A stretch of DNA of 64,000 nt, taken from positions 2,356,001-2,420,000 of the forward strand of contig NC_091279.1 in the NCBI RefSeq assembly GCF_042100115.1, in the 5' to 3' direction. The DNA comes from Alternaria dauci. Lineage: Eukaryota; Ascomycota; Dothideomycetes; Pleosporales; Pleosporaceae. The notes beneath the pieces are model-generated. The model saw only the letters and a list, made by a program, of their open reading frames with translations, made no database searches and was not told the DNA's origin. Of the stretch, positions 22,037 to 32,101 are shown one piece after another. The translations under genes were made by a program, and so were the position numbers. The stretch's first letter is position 1. Every line of letters begins with the position of its first letter.

Positions 22037-23320
22037 ATGTCTGCCCGCACCATGATACGGCGACCAGCAACGGTCCGCACTCTCTCTCACGCATCCACAC
22101 GCACCATTCCTCTCCGCCGTCTGGCAACAATGGCCAATACCAAGATCGGTAGCATGCCACCCGGTCACAAAGCGGTAGTGGGCCACCTCCAGACCTTCGA
22201 GCTGCCCGAGTCATTGAGCGGCAGTGCCTCCGACAAAGCGCTAGGCAAGAGCATGATCGACGCATGGAAGCGCGACGGCATCCTGCAAATCTCAATGGAT
22301 CCCATCAACCGCAAGCTCGCTGACGCGGCCTTCCTGACAAGCAAGAAGTTCTTTGCCCTCGACCATAAGGAGAAGGCTGCTTGTCTCGATGACCAGAGTT
22401 TCGCGGGCTACATTGCTTCTGGCGAGGAGATTACGGATAACATCGCTGACTACAGCGAGATCTTCACTGTCACAAAAGATCTCGCACTGTCTGATCCCCG
22501 CGTCCAACAGAAGTGGCCATGCCATGGCCCGTGTCCATGGCCGTTTACGCAGATGAAGACCATCATGCAAGCGTACATGGACTACCTCGGCGAGAGCGGC
22601 GAGAAGATGTTGCAACTCATCGCTTGGGGCCTTGGTCTCAAAGACGGAAATGCTCTGACAAGATACACCCAAGATGGCTGGCACCACATGCGCGTCCTGC
22701 GCTTCCCTCAGGACAACAAAGTCAACGGCAAGGGTAAAGCAGGTCGCGGCATTGGCTCGCACACTGACTACGGTCTTCTTGTCATTGCCGCTCAGGACGA
22801 TGTAGGCGGTCTTTTCATCCGCCCTCCCATCGAGGGCGAGACATACGCCAACTGGAAGGAGACAGCCGCAGGCAAGAACGAGGATGCTGATGGTTGGGTC
22901 TACGTCCCACCTGTTCCTGACGTTTTCACTGTCTTCCCAGGCGATATGATGCAGTACATCACCAACTCTTTCCTACCCTCCACTCCCCACAAAGTCGGTC
23001 TTAACACCCGTGAGCGCTTCGCTTTCGCCTACTTCCACGAGCCTAATTTCTCGGCTGTTATGAAGCCTCTGCCTGGATTCGAGGCAGGTCCGGAGCCTAC
23101 CGAGGGCATTCACTATGGAACCCATTTCACCAACATGTTCATGCGCAACTACCCGGAGAGGATCACCGCTAACCGCATGAGGGCTGAGGGCAGGATGGCG
23201 TTGTTGGAGTCGCCCAACCTGAGGTGGAAAGATACGCCTGCTATGGGTGCGCAGGATGTGGATGTAGACAGCACTCTCCCCGCGGTTGAGTCCATGAGCG
23301 AGAAGAGGCAATCCGCCTGA
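22037..23320 (+). CDS. Ethylene-forming-enzyme-like 2-oxoglutarate/Fe(II) oxygenase
   Basis: The nearest known family is the ethylene-forming enzyme (EFE) of Pseudomonas syringae and Penicillium. EFE breaks 2-oxoglutarate into ethylene and CO2, and also couples arginine hydroxylation to succinate formation. Single exon, 427 residues from ATG 22037. The frame stays open upstream to 21752, but those 95 codons look like 5' leader. Iron ligands are His242 and Asp244 (GSHTDYGLLVIAAQDDVGGL) and His318 (STPHKVGLNTRERF); Arg327 matches the 2OG-binding Arg277 and Arg219 (WHHMRVLRF) matches Arg171 of the bacterial enzyme. SGYVASGEE, WPCHGP and HYGTHFTNMFMRNYPERIT type motifs are also kept. Residues 1-31 are Arg/Ser/Thr-rich without acids, like a mitochondrial presequence; a second ATG at 22130 (MANTKIG) would give a cytosolic form. 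True ethylene output is not proven by sequence. Confidence 0.85.
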   Translation: MSARTMIRRPATVRTLSHASTRTIPLRRLATMANTKIGSMPPGHKAVVGHLQTFELPESLSGSASDKALGKSMIDAWKRDGILQISMDPINRKLADAAFLTSKKFFALDHKEKAACLDDQSFAGYIASGEEITDNIADYSEIFTVTKDLALSDPRVQQKWPCHGPCPWPFTQMKTIMQAYMDYLGESGEKMLQLIAWGLGLKDGNALTRYTQDGWHHMRVLRFPQDNKVNGKGKAGRGIGSHTDYGLLVIAAQDDVGGLFIRPPIEGETYANWKETAAGKNEDADGWVYVPPVPDVFTVFPGDMMQYITNSFLPSTPHKVGLNTRERFAFAYFHEPNFSAVMKPLPGFEAGPEPTEGIHYGTHFTNMFMRNYPERITANRMRAEGRMALLESPNLRWKDTPAMGAQDVDVDSTLPAVESMSEKRQSA

Positions 23321-24170
23321 CGGTCATCTGTGGATGCTTTTTGTTTCCCTCAAGCATTTTATTTTTAGCGTTTAGATTAGGATACCGGCGTTATACATCT
23401 GTAGTATGGCTGTTGTTACAAATCAATATTTACCAAGTTCGTCTCATGACAGTGCCGACAGTTGCAAGTGATGACTTCATCTTTGCATCTTGACATACAT
23501 ACTGTAGAATCTTATTGCTTAGCGCTAGGTATGCCTTGGTAGACTGCTTTTATTTGCGGTACGTCTCTACATGAGAACTTCTTTTATGTAAGGGGCGTAT
23601 GGATTTCGGAAGTCGTGAGTGGCTCGTCGGTCTTTGGTCATCACTATACCACCAGGGCATGGTTGATTGCCTCAGTCTACCAGGCCAAAAAACTGCCCAA
23701 CCACCCTGGGGTCGTTCAAAACAATGAGTCAGGTAATGATCTGAAATTGTTTGCTGTAGTCAGTATAACACTATGTCTTGAGCGTTCGGCTTACCATTGC
23801 ACTCTCCGTCGCGACTGATTTAAGTACCACTGAAGTGATGAGTGTTCCTTTGTACCAGATTCTAGCACACCTTATAAGTCTATCTCGCGCATCTACCACT
23901 TCTATATTCGCAATATGAACAACTGAAATCACATTGGATAACGCTTTCTGGGTCGTTTAACTCAGGTTCCGCGAAAAGCTCGGATCTTGAGTGTATACCT
24001 CTAGTGAATCCCACGATAGTCATGCGCCGACGTCATGGCAGTTGCGCGGTGCGTGAATGACCAGCGCAACCCCAGATCTCAACACTAGTCGGTTCCTTTG
24101 ACCATCTACTTAAATCTACCCATCGACTCACCACCTCTTTCTAACCACACCTTGCGTTCCACTCACGACC
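23321..24170. other. Intergenic, EFE-like to coiled-coil gene
   Basis: About 850 bp holding the 3' UTR of the oxygenase gene and the promoter of the coiled-coil gene. A 67-codon frame at 23615-23818 has no recognisable feature. No repeat or RNA gene was noticed. Confidence 0.45.
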
Positions 24171-26927
24171 ATGTTGAACACAATGATTGTCAAAACAAAG
24201 GCGCCGCGCAAGAATGCTAACACGACTATCCCCAGGATAGACATTCACCAGCACTACGCAAAGTGCAAGATCGATCGCGAGAACATCGCACGCCGCCAGG
24301 AACTATCCGAGGAAGCGCAGATCAAACGTTTCCGGGAAAAGTCCGCGCACCAGGACAAGGCCGCTCACATCGAGAACCAGCTTCCACGCTACTGGACCCC
24401 GGGAGACAAGGTTAGTATCCAGATCAACATGAGAGAGGATGCGGATGCTAAAAAGATACAGAAGCAAGTGGCTGCCCGTATCGCCGTCGCAAACAAGACG
24501 ATCTGGGAAACAGCGTTGGTTGCAGTCGCGAAAGACAACCCGATTGCCACGTCGAAGACAACTTCCAACTCTTACAGCAATCTCGACAAGTCGAGCCCTG
24601 AGCCGGAGAGTGACAAGCGGAGCGCAAGTCGCGAGACCGCCGAGACCTCGCACTATGGAAGCTACTACGGCGATACAGCGGGCAAGCTCAGTAAGCTGTT
24701 GGTCCTGCTCAATGGCGAGTGCATGAACCTGCACGACGAACTCAACAGTACGAGGCAGCAGTTGAGCGAGAAGCACGCTGAATACGAAGCACTCGAGCAC
24801 AAGTACGCCAAACAGCGCGGTCAGCGCATCAACGACAAGCAGCTGGTGGATCACTGGGCCCAGGAGGCCGCTGACGCAGAAGTTCACTGCGAAGAAGTCA
24901 GTGACGCCAAGCAAGCCCTGGAAATCCGTCTTGTCGATGCAAATGAAAAGCATCGAGTCGACCTCGAAGCAAAAGACTGCGAAATCGAGACGTTGAAGGC
25001 AGAGCATGACCTCGTCGTCAAAGCCAAGGACGTAGAAACCGAGAAGTGGTACCAAGCCAGTCTCCAGAAGGAATCTACGTACCAGAACAAGTTCGCAAAG
25101 CTGGTTGCCGAACGTGAGGAAATTCAAGCCAAGGCCATCCGTGAAAAGAGGAAGATCTGGAAAGCCAGCAGGAGCAAGGTTGACGATCTGAAAGAGAGCC
25201 TTGAAGCATGGAAGACAAAGTACGACCAGATGTCAGCCGACTCTGATGATGCTACCGCCAAGAACGAGGAGACTATCATCAGCCTTGTCGCACGGAACCA
25301 GCAATTGGAGTTGGAGTATGGAGCCATGAGGCAAGTGCTACAAGAAAATTGCACAAGAGGGTCCGACCTACACCTGCTCAGCCAAATCATCGAGGCGAGT
25401 ACCGCAAGCAAAAAGGAGTCCAAGGACCTTCGAGCGACGGTGAAGCGGCTAGAGGAGCACATTGAGAATCTTCTCGATATTATCCAGAACCTTCAGAATG
25501 TCTGCGCACGACATCGAGAAGCCGAACAGGATATGCGAGCTGCATCGAAACGTGCCCACGATATTGTGCAGCTCTTGGAAGACAAGCTAGCACTCACGAA
25601 GACTCAACTTCGCGATGCCACGAATCAGCTGGAGAAGATTCAGCAAGGCGCTATTCCAGCAGGCGCCCATTGCACCGCGCTCGATGCGCTTGAGCAAGAA
25701 AATGAAGACTTGCGAGAAGCACTTCAAACCGAGCGGAATGACAAGATGGAAATACAAGCCAAGCTGGATAAGCTTGACAACGAGAATCTCGGTCTTTCCA
25801 TCGAGTACGATAGCATTGAGGCTGAGCTGATTGAGCACAAGAAGTCCAGCAGTACGCTTCGCGATAGCACAGAGGCGGCGATGCATGAGCTCAACATGCT
25901 CCGAAAAGTGGTCCAAGGTCAGCAAGGTGCTCTCGGTGAACAAGATCATCATGAGCTACTGAGTCTGGTGAGCAGAACCACGGAAGAGAACCGGGGCCTT
26001 ATTGAATCAACAGCAAGGATGGAGGCAAGGGTTCAGGAGATGGAGCAGCATAGCGCGACCATCGAAGACAAGTCCGAGAGCGAGGTGATGAAGGCCAGGG
26101 ACAACAGTGAGTTTTGGTTCCACCTCTACTATAACGAGGCCGTTTCGACTACGGAGCTTTTACATGCTGAGATTGCCGCCCTCAAAGCAGAGAAAGGTGA
26201 GCGGCATTTTGTCGAGTCAGCTCCGCCCGCGAACCCAGTCGTGTACGACCGGAAGATGCTGCCATGCGCTACCATGTACGGTCTTGCGGGCATCCCGGCT
26301 CATTTGATCACCTCGGCTGTGTGCGATGCTGAGGGCGTTACACACCTCTCGGCGACCATGGAAGCTTTGCAGATGCTACGACCTCTGGGTTGGCAACCAG
26401 TCGCTGTCGCGGGTAAAGTCTGGCTATCGAAGGTGGTAAAGCCATTGTCCGAGAATGATGCCGCGAACCAAGTCCAGACCAGCCGTCATAATGGGAATAT
26501 GAGTGGCACAGGATCTGGACAGTCCTCGATGAGCAACACCTACAGGCCACGCAACCACCCCACGACTGTTAGCTCTATGTTCTACCAAGGTCTGCCGACG
26601 GACTGTTCGGAGATGCCAACACCATCTCCGATGGACACTCCAAACGAACAATTGCGTGGTTTTGTCATTCCGGAGCGTGGCGACCAAGTTGTGGCCAGGC
26701 GCGAAACCACGCGATCAACCACAAAGCAAACCCCAGAGCCAAAGCCTCGAGCTGCACACCGAGCTGCGGAAGCCTTCGCCATCGACGCACCGCGAGCACC
26801 CGAGTGGCAAGCATCGTGGCTGAAGATCGATAGCAGGATGACGCGAGAAGCGTGGGAAGACGAAGAGCTTGACTACGATTTCAAGGTCAACTGGATCAGG
26901 CTCAACGTCATGAAAAAGGGCCATTGA
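24171..26927 (+). CDS. Large coiled-coil protein, 918 residues, function unknown
   Basis: Single-exon gene with no recognised family. Residues 1-130 are basic and helical. From about 165 to 690 the sequence is an almost continuous coiled coil, rich in Glu/Lys/Ala/Gln with heptad-like Leu/Ile spacing (for example LEIRLVDANEKH and VKRLEEHIENLLDII). A compact, less charged block at about 685-755 (MLPCATMYGLAGIPAHL, LQMLRPLGWQPVAVAGKVWL) looks like a small folded domain. The C-terminal 160 residues are Ser/Thr/Pro/Arg-rich and end in a short acidic/aromatic segment (EAWEDEELDYDFKVNW). There is no signal peptide or TM segment. Such architecture suits a scaffold or cytoskeletal tether. Many opposite-strand frames inside it are shadows. 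Confidence 0.8.
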   Translation: MLNTMIVKTKAPRKNANTTIPRIDIHQHYAKCKIDRENIARRQELSEEAQIKRFREKSAHQDKAAHIENQLPRYWTPGDKVSIQINMREDADAKKIQKQVAARIAVANKTIWETALVAVAKDNPIATSKTTSNSYSNLDKSSPEPESDKRSASRETAETSHYGSYYGDTAGKLSKLLVLLNGECMNLHDELNSTRQQLSEKHAEYEALEHKYAKQRGQRINDKQLVDHWAQEAADAEVHCEEVSDAKQALEIRLVDANEKHRVDLEAKDCEIETLKAEHDLVVKAKDVETEKWYQASLQKESTYQNKFAKLVAEREEIQAKAIREKRKIWKASRSKVDDLKESLEAWKTKYDQMSADSDDATAKNEETIISLVARNQQLELEYGAMRQVLQENCTRGSDLHLLSQIIEASTASKKESKDLRATVKRLEEHIENLLDIIQNLQNVCARHREAEQDMRAASKRAHDIVQLLEDKLALTKTQLRDATNQLEKIQQGAIPAGAHCTALDALEQENEDLREALQTERNDKMEIQAKLDKLDNENLGLSIEYDSIEAELIEHKKSSSTLRDSTEAAMHELNMLRKVVQGQQGALGEQDHHELLSLVSRTTEENRGLIESTARMEARVQEMEQHSATIEDKSESEVMKARDNSEFWFHLYYNEAVSTTELLHAEIAALKAEKGERHFVESAPPANPVVYDRKMLPCATMYGLAGIPAHLITSAVCDAEGVTHLSATMEALQMLRPLGWQPVAVAGKVWLSKVVKPLSENDAANQVQTSRHNGNMSGTGSGQSSMSNTYRPRNHPTTVSSMFYQGLPTDCSEMPTPSPMDTPNEQLRGFVIPERGDQVVARRETTRSTTKQTPEPKPRAAHRAAEAFAIDAPRAPEWQASWLKIDSRMTREAWEDEELDYDFKVNWIRLNVMKKGH

Positions 26928-28494
26928 ACCACTGGTGATGCGCACTGTCACACTGAACGAACAGTCCGCATTATTTGGACGCGACGAAGGCGATAGTGCA
27001 ACCAGCGGGTGGCGACGCGACGCGATAAAGCCAAGATGACATGATCGTGGGATGAACAGGCATGCAAACAGATAGTTGCAAATAATCAGAGGGACGCAGA
27101 GATACCCGGGCCTTGAAGGATATATATATGGTAGGATGGGATTGTTAATGATGAGGAAGGGTGACAGGCGAGGTGGCCTTCGCGCGCGGAGTTTCTGCCC
27201 ATGATCGCGCTAACTCCTTCGGGGCAACATCTGGGGATCCGAGGATGACACATTTGATCGGCGTCGTACATATCAACGTCGTTTCATCTTCTGGAGTTAT
27301 TGTTACCAATTATAATAAAATGCCATGAACATAAGCCGTTTCAATGCCCTTGCGCTGTGCACGAATGATCGCTTTACTATATGAGCCTGCCATACTCTTC
27401 TTCCACGACCCCACACTTTCCGTCCACAAAATCTCCACATCTACGCAAGGACACGTATCACAATGGCGCAATAGAACACATCTCTTATTATATGGCGTTC
27501 AAATCACTGCACTAAAAATACAGTGCGCAGCCTCGCTTTAGCAGGACGGTACGTGTCGCGATGGACGACGTCATCAATTCTCTCACCAAACGGCCACACC
27601 GCCGCTGCTACGACGGAAGTGCAATGATAGGACCACAGCTTGGGCACATATAAACCTCGCATTCAAGCGCTTTCTTGAACTCTACATCTCTGCAAGCAGC
27701 TGGACGATGCTCTGCCAGGAGCGTGAACTTTTGACGCGACAATATTGCTCTCACTTTCAAACCGCGCCGGCCACTGAAACGCCATCGCGCACAGCATGCC
27801 CAGATAAATGAACAAGTAACGCCATATCGTTCAATCTCTACCTACCATGTTCGATTGCCAACGTCATTCGCAGGTATCCTGGCTCGCGGTATCGTCGCCG
27901 CCCGCCGTGCTTGCATCAGCACCTCTTCACCCACCTTCACCCACCCACCCACAACACCGCAATCGCGCCAGCAGACACGCAGAATGGCAATGATGTCGTT
28001 TATGGGCCGATACATTCTCCGGCGTATCCGTTGCCATTGTTGCGTTATTGAGCCTTTTCTGAGCCAGTCAGGTCTGCCTGCGCCACAAAGTGAAGGTGAT
28101 CTGAAACACAACCTTATACCCCAACCACCCCTTCTACGCAAACCGACACTTCAGTCTAGCTAGACTGTCAGCTCTTTCGAGAGGTTGGGCCAATGGCGTC
28201 CCGTCGCTGCCTTTCACATCGCCAAATTGGGTAACATCGTACCCACGACCACAACGAGCACCGCCCAAGATAGATAAAAAAAAAGTGAGCGATTTACCAG
28301 TTTTATACCCACAGCACTGCTAGCGAGCCCTCAATGGCTTAGACGAGGCCCAGACTCCTTCTTTCAGAGCTCTCCTAGTAGCCGCCGACTGCGATTTCCG
28401 TCCTTTCTTCCTACAATCCACACGACTTTCTGATAACATCCAAGCCCATCTACTGCTACTTTCATACTCTATCTCATACCCAGTACTCCGTACC
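26928..28494. other. Intergenic, 1.6 kb
   Basis: Contains the 3' flank of the coiled-coil gene and the upstream region of the 418-residue protein gene. A TATA-like ttttataccc is near 28300-28309, about 190 bp before that start codon, with a run of nine A just before it (about 28276-28284). Opposing ORFs near 27842-28163 overlap each other fully and are unlikely to be genes. Confidence 0.4.
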
Positions 28495-29751
28495 ATGCCT
28501 TTCAACCAGACCCCTGAGCGTGCCTTCCAGCAGGTTGCTGCCGGAATGGATTTCGACGCCTTCGACATGTTCACCGACAGCACGTACTTCGACGACGACA
28601 TGCTCCCCTCTGCCGACGTCCCCATCCCCTCTATTGAGTGCACCAACGACCTCCCGTCCAACTTCTTCGACTCCGCCTTTGACCTTGGCCTCGACAATGA
28701 GGGCATCCACGCTGACATGTCCGTCTGGCCTGTCGGTGAGCTGTTGGAGTGTGGTGACGATCTCCCGGCTGGCCCGGTTGATCTCCCCTCCTCGCCCCCT
28801 GGCCTCACTGAGGTCCGCTCGGTCCCCTCCTCTCCTCCATCGTCAGGCGCCATTGAGGCTCTCTGGAGGCCCTTGTTAGGTTCAAATCCCATCAAGGCTG
28901 CCCTTCTAGATCCTCTGACACCCTCCCGCGCCCCCGTCAAACCTCGTGCGCCCAAGGCGAAGACGTCGGTGTCCGCCAAGGTGGCACCAAAGCCCAAGGT
29001 CACCAAAGTCAAGAAGCCCGCGAAGCCTGCAAAGGCTCACAAACGCACCGTTTCGGCCCCCTCCGGCGCACCTCGTAGTGTGCAAACCCTCTACACCCTC
29101 CCCTGGTCTCAACTCTCCCAAGAGGAGAAAGGCCTTCTTCTCCTTCCCCTTCTCCAAGGAATCGACCCAAACACGGGTGACAAGATCAACGAAGCCGGCA
29201 GCCTCCTTCCTCCGCCTTCCTTTGAGATGGTCGCCGACGATGTTTTCGGCACTGGCGATAACGGCGCCAACTTCATGGACAGGTCTTCTCCCTTGCCATC
29301 TTCAAGTCCGACTGCAACCTCCACCATCGACCTCACTGGCGATGAGCACCCCGTCTCGGACGCGGATGCCGCTGTCTACCGCGCCTGCCAGGCTTTCAAC
29401 ATCCAGCACGAAGCGCAGAAGAAGAAGAATGCCATGTCCGCGGTTCCAGAGTTCAACTTCGACATCCCTGACTTTCAGTTCGATGAATCCAACTGGGATA
29501 TTTATGACGGCTTCATGCCTGCTGTGCAGGGATTTGGTGGCCACTGCGGCAATGGTGTCGTTGACAGCTTTGTTCAGCAGGCTACGACTACCAGCGACAA
29601 CGGCAATACCGGCTACGCCTCACACGTTCCTGACATGGTTGGCACTGGGCTTGTCCAGATGCCGGTTCCTTCTGGTGACTATGGACGGAAGCGTCAGCAA
29701 GAGGCTCTTGATCGGAACGCCATGCTTCGTGCTGCTGGTCGTCGTCGCTAG
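28495..29751 (+). CDS. Hypothetical protein, 418 residues, acidic N-terminus and basic linker
   Basis: Single-exon gene I do not recognise. Residues 1-75 are acidic and aromatic (FDAFDMFTDSTYFDDDML), like an activation domain. Residues about 140-190 form a Lys/Pro/Ala-rich basic linker resembling a histone H1 tail (KPKVTKVKKPAKPAKAHK), a likely nuclear localisation or DNA-contact segment. A short ordered helix motif sits at about 200-235 (TLYTLPWSQLSQEEKGLL, then LQGIDPNTG). The rest is acidic/Phe-rich and ends with a basic GRKRQQEALDRNAMLRAAG segment and RRR. The layout suggests a nuclear regulator; this is inference only. Codon bias is strong (many C-ending codons), hinting at good expression. 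Confidence 0.75.
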   Translation: MPFNQTPERAFQQVAAGMDFDAFDMFTDSTYFDDDMLPSADVPIPSIECTNDLPSNFFDSAFDLGLDNEGIHADMSVWPVGELLECGDDLPAGPVDLPSSPPGLTEVRSVPSSPPSSGAIEALWRPLLGSNPIKAALLDPLTPSRAPVKPRAPKAKTSVSAKVAPKPKVTKVKKPAKPAKAHKRTVSAPSGAPRSVQTLYTLPWSQLSQEEKGLLLLPLLQGIDPNTGDKINEAGSLLPPPSFEMVADDVFGTGDNGANFMDRSSPLPSSSPTATSTIDLTGDEHPVSDADAAVYRACQAFNIQHEAQKKKNAMSAVPEFNFDIPDFQFDESNWDIYDGFMPAVQGFGGHCGNGVVDSFVQQATTTSDNGNTGYASHVPDMVGTGLVQMPVPSGDYGRKRQQEALDRNAMLRAAGRRR

Positions 29752-30026
29752 AGTTTTGGATGCTGTGGTGGTATTGCTTTGCTTTGTTCTGTTTGGTTGA
29801 TGGTACGGTTTTGTAGGATTGGTTGGTTCAGCCTGACCGACATGATGTCTGGTCAGCAAATATGGGCGTTGGGCGCACTGAAAGGATAGAGATGCTGATA
29901 TGAAACGTTCACGTTGAGTAACGTTGAGCATCGGATGAGCTTGAGCAAAAGCATTGATAGAACAATATACAGATATAACCCATCTCCTCCCTCCTGTGGT
30001 GGTTCATCGTCACCTTGCGACAAGGT
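29752..30026. other. Short convergent intergenic region
   Basis: These 275 bp lie between the stop codons of two convergent genes and hold their 3' UTRs. Nothing else is seen. Confidence 0.5.
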
Positions 30027-31393
30027 TCAGATTTTGGGTCCACCGTTCTGCCTATGCTTCTCAAACAGCCCATACACCCCTTCTTCCCACTTCCTCGTCA
30101 AGGCTGCACATTTTGGATCACCTGGCGGCACTACCTGTCCACCATAAATCCCACAAATCCCCGTCTTACGATCGATCCACCATATCAAGTTGGGATAGCC
30201 GCCCCAATGCATCGTGCCCGCTTTCTTGCCGTCGGGCGCATCGGATGTAATGATTATGCCGCCGAGACCGTGATCTTTGATCAAGTCTTTAGGAGTGCCA
30301 CCCATTGCGTTGTTGTTCTTTGAAATTGTTACTCAGAATGCTCTTCAAATTTGGACTGGAAGGGACGAGCAGGTGAGGAGGAGAAACATACCATATCGTC
30401 CTGCACAACCGCATTCAGCATCTCGCGACTCCCCTCGCTCAACTGCGGCTTGAAAAACTCGTCCAAGCTCGCCTTACTCAGGATCTTGCCCTCACCACCC
30501 TCGTCGCAAGCCAACACGCCCTGCAATACCTTGATGTACTCTGCCACGCAGGTAAAACTGCCATGCCCACCCATACAATCGCTGACTTCCTTACCTTCCC
30601 CATCCAAATACGGCATCGGCGCATCACTATGCTTCACCTTGCCCTCCTCCGTCCTCTCACTCATATTTGCCTTCCTACCTTGTAAATCCGGGCGCGTGGA
30701 CGGGAAGAACGTAACGTCAGTCATACCCAGTGGTCCCCACAAATTCTTCTTCATATATTCTTCGAGTGTGAGGCCAGATATGCGCTCGACAAGTAGACCG
30801 GCGTAGTCGATACCAGGGCCGTATGTCCAGCTGGTACCGGGCTCGAACATGAGAGGGCAGTTGAATCGCTCTAGTAATTTCCCGCTGGAACTGGGGAGCT
30901 GCTTATGGTACTTTAGCCACGCCGCTGCTTTCGGATGGCCCATATCCTCGTACACCAGGCCGCTCGAATGTGTCAAAAGGTGTCGCAGCGTGATTGGATT
31001 CTTGTGCTTCTCTTCAATCGGAACGCCCTCGTCGGTAAAGCCGGTCAACACTTTGAAGTCTTCTAGTTCGGGGATGATGCGGTAAACAGGTTCGTCCAGA
31101 GTCACCTTCCCGCGCTCAACTAGCTGCATAGCGCTGATAGAAGTCATGAGCTTGGTGCAGGATGCTACCCACATGATGGTGTTGAGATCAAAAGGTTTGG
31201 CGCGAGAAGAGTCCATGGATGTGGCCCCAAAGGCTTTGGAGTAGGCAAACGATCCTGTTGCTTGTCAAAAACGGCGAGCAGGGACTATAAAGAGTAGGGC
31301 GTGTTCACCATCGCGGCTTTTAGCTGCCATAGCACAGCCGGGGATTTCTTGCGCGGCGATGGCGTCTTGGATGGCGGTTTCAAATTCTGTCAT
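30027..31393 (-). CDS. Beta-lactamase-fold serine hydrolase/transesterase
   Basis: Member of the class C beta-lactamase-related family that includes esterases and LovD-type acyltransferases. Three exons: 31393-31309, 31254-30392 and 30317-30027, with donors GTGAAC and GTATGT, totalling 412 residues. The SxxK nucleophile motif is Ser60-Cys-Thr-Lys63 (VASCTKLM). The second-motif tyrosine is Tyr173 in SWTYGPG, where the usual YxN/YSN pattern is replaced by Tyr-Gly-Pro. A third-motif-like HWGG occurs near the C-terminus. TLRHLLTHSSGL is a family landmark. There is no signal peptide, so it is probably intracellular. The first exon (MTEFETAIQDAIAAQEIPG) matches the usual short helix before the fold. 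The substrate cannot be told; no biosynthetic cluster is present nearby. Confidence 0.85.
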
Positions 31394-32101
31394 TGCTGCA
31401 ACTGGAATGGGGGTCACACTGTTCTCTGGAAGACTCGGTAAAAGACAGATTTCTAGTGTGCTTCTTCGATGTATAAGTACGAAAACACGCTAGTGCTGGG
31501 ACAAGTCCGAAAATCCCGAAAGACGTATCCGATGTCAGAAAGTCAGCGATCCATATGTCAGAATTTCCATTTTGGACCTAGCGCATCCGACACGGATCGA
31601 GCATACGGCAGACTGACACATAAAAACTTTCATCATAGCGGTGCCGCCTGATGTGCGCTGTCGGATCTTCGTCCGTTGTATACTGCAACGGGTACCTCGG
31701 TTCACGAAGGGCTGGGCTTGAATGCTCTAGCCGTTAGTCACAACGTCGACAAGACGGCACCGGCTCATCGACTAGGCAGCCACAATGAAAGCTTGAGAAC
31801 AATTACATCGCACCTCGGTTGCTTTGAGACTACCTGTTCCTCCCGGCCAGCCGATCGCATCCGTCCCACCACACGCAGTAGTGAAACAATGTACCGCCGT
31901 TACCAACATTGATCGTCTTTCGCAACATCGCATGTTCCTGACGACGAACACGTAGCGTCCAGAACGCTCTCACCCATCTCACCAAGAGTTCATACTCGCT
32001 GGGCTCGCGCAATATCTTATCTTGTCATGCATGTCCATCTGAACTAGAGTCCCCGTCGAACCTGTGTTGATGATCAGTATCGGGCCTTTGTACGCATGTG
32101 C
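31394..32101. other. Intergenic, 0.7 kb
   Basis: Contains the promoter of the beta-lactamase-fold gene (right of 31393) and the 3' flank of the 651-residue gene. No TATA box, repeat or supportable gene was noticed. Confidence 0.4.

Noticed and set aside
24303..25127. 274-codon minus-strand frame inside the coiled-coil gene
   Set aside because: It is a shadow: a Glu/Lys/Ala-rich coding strand gives Leu/Phe/Val-rich antisense frames, and the plus-strand gene is uninterrupted.
28490..30030. Possible gene cluster for a secondary metabolite around the beta-lactamase-fold hydrolase
   Set aside because: No polyketide synthase, peptide synthetase, terpene synthase, P450 or transporter occurs in the flanking genes.
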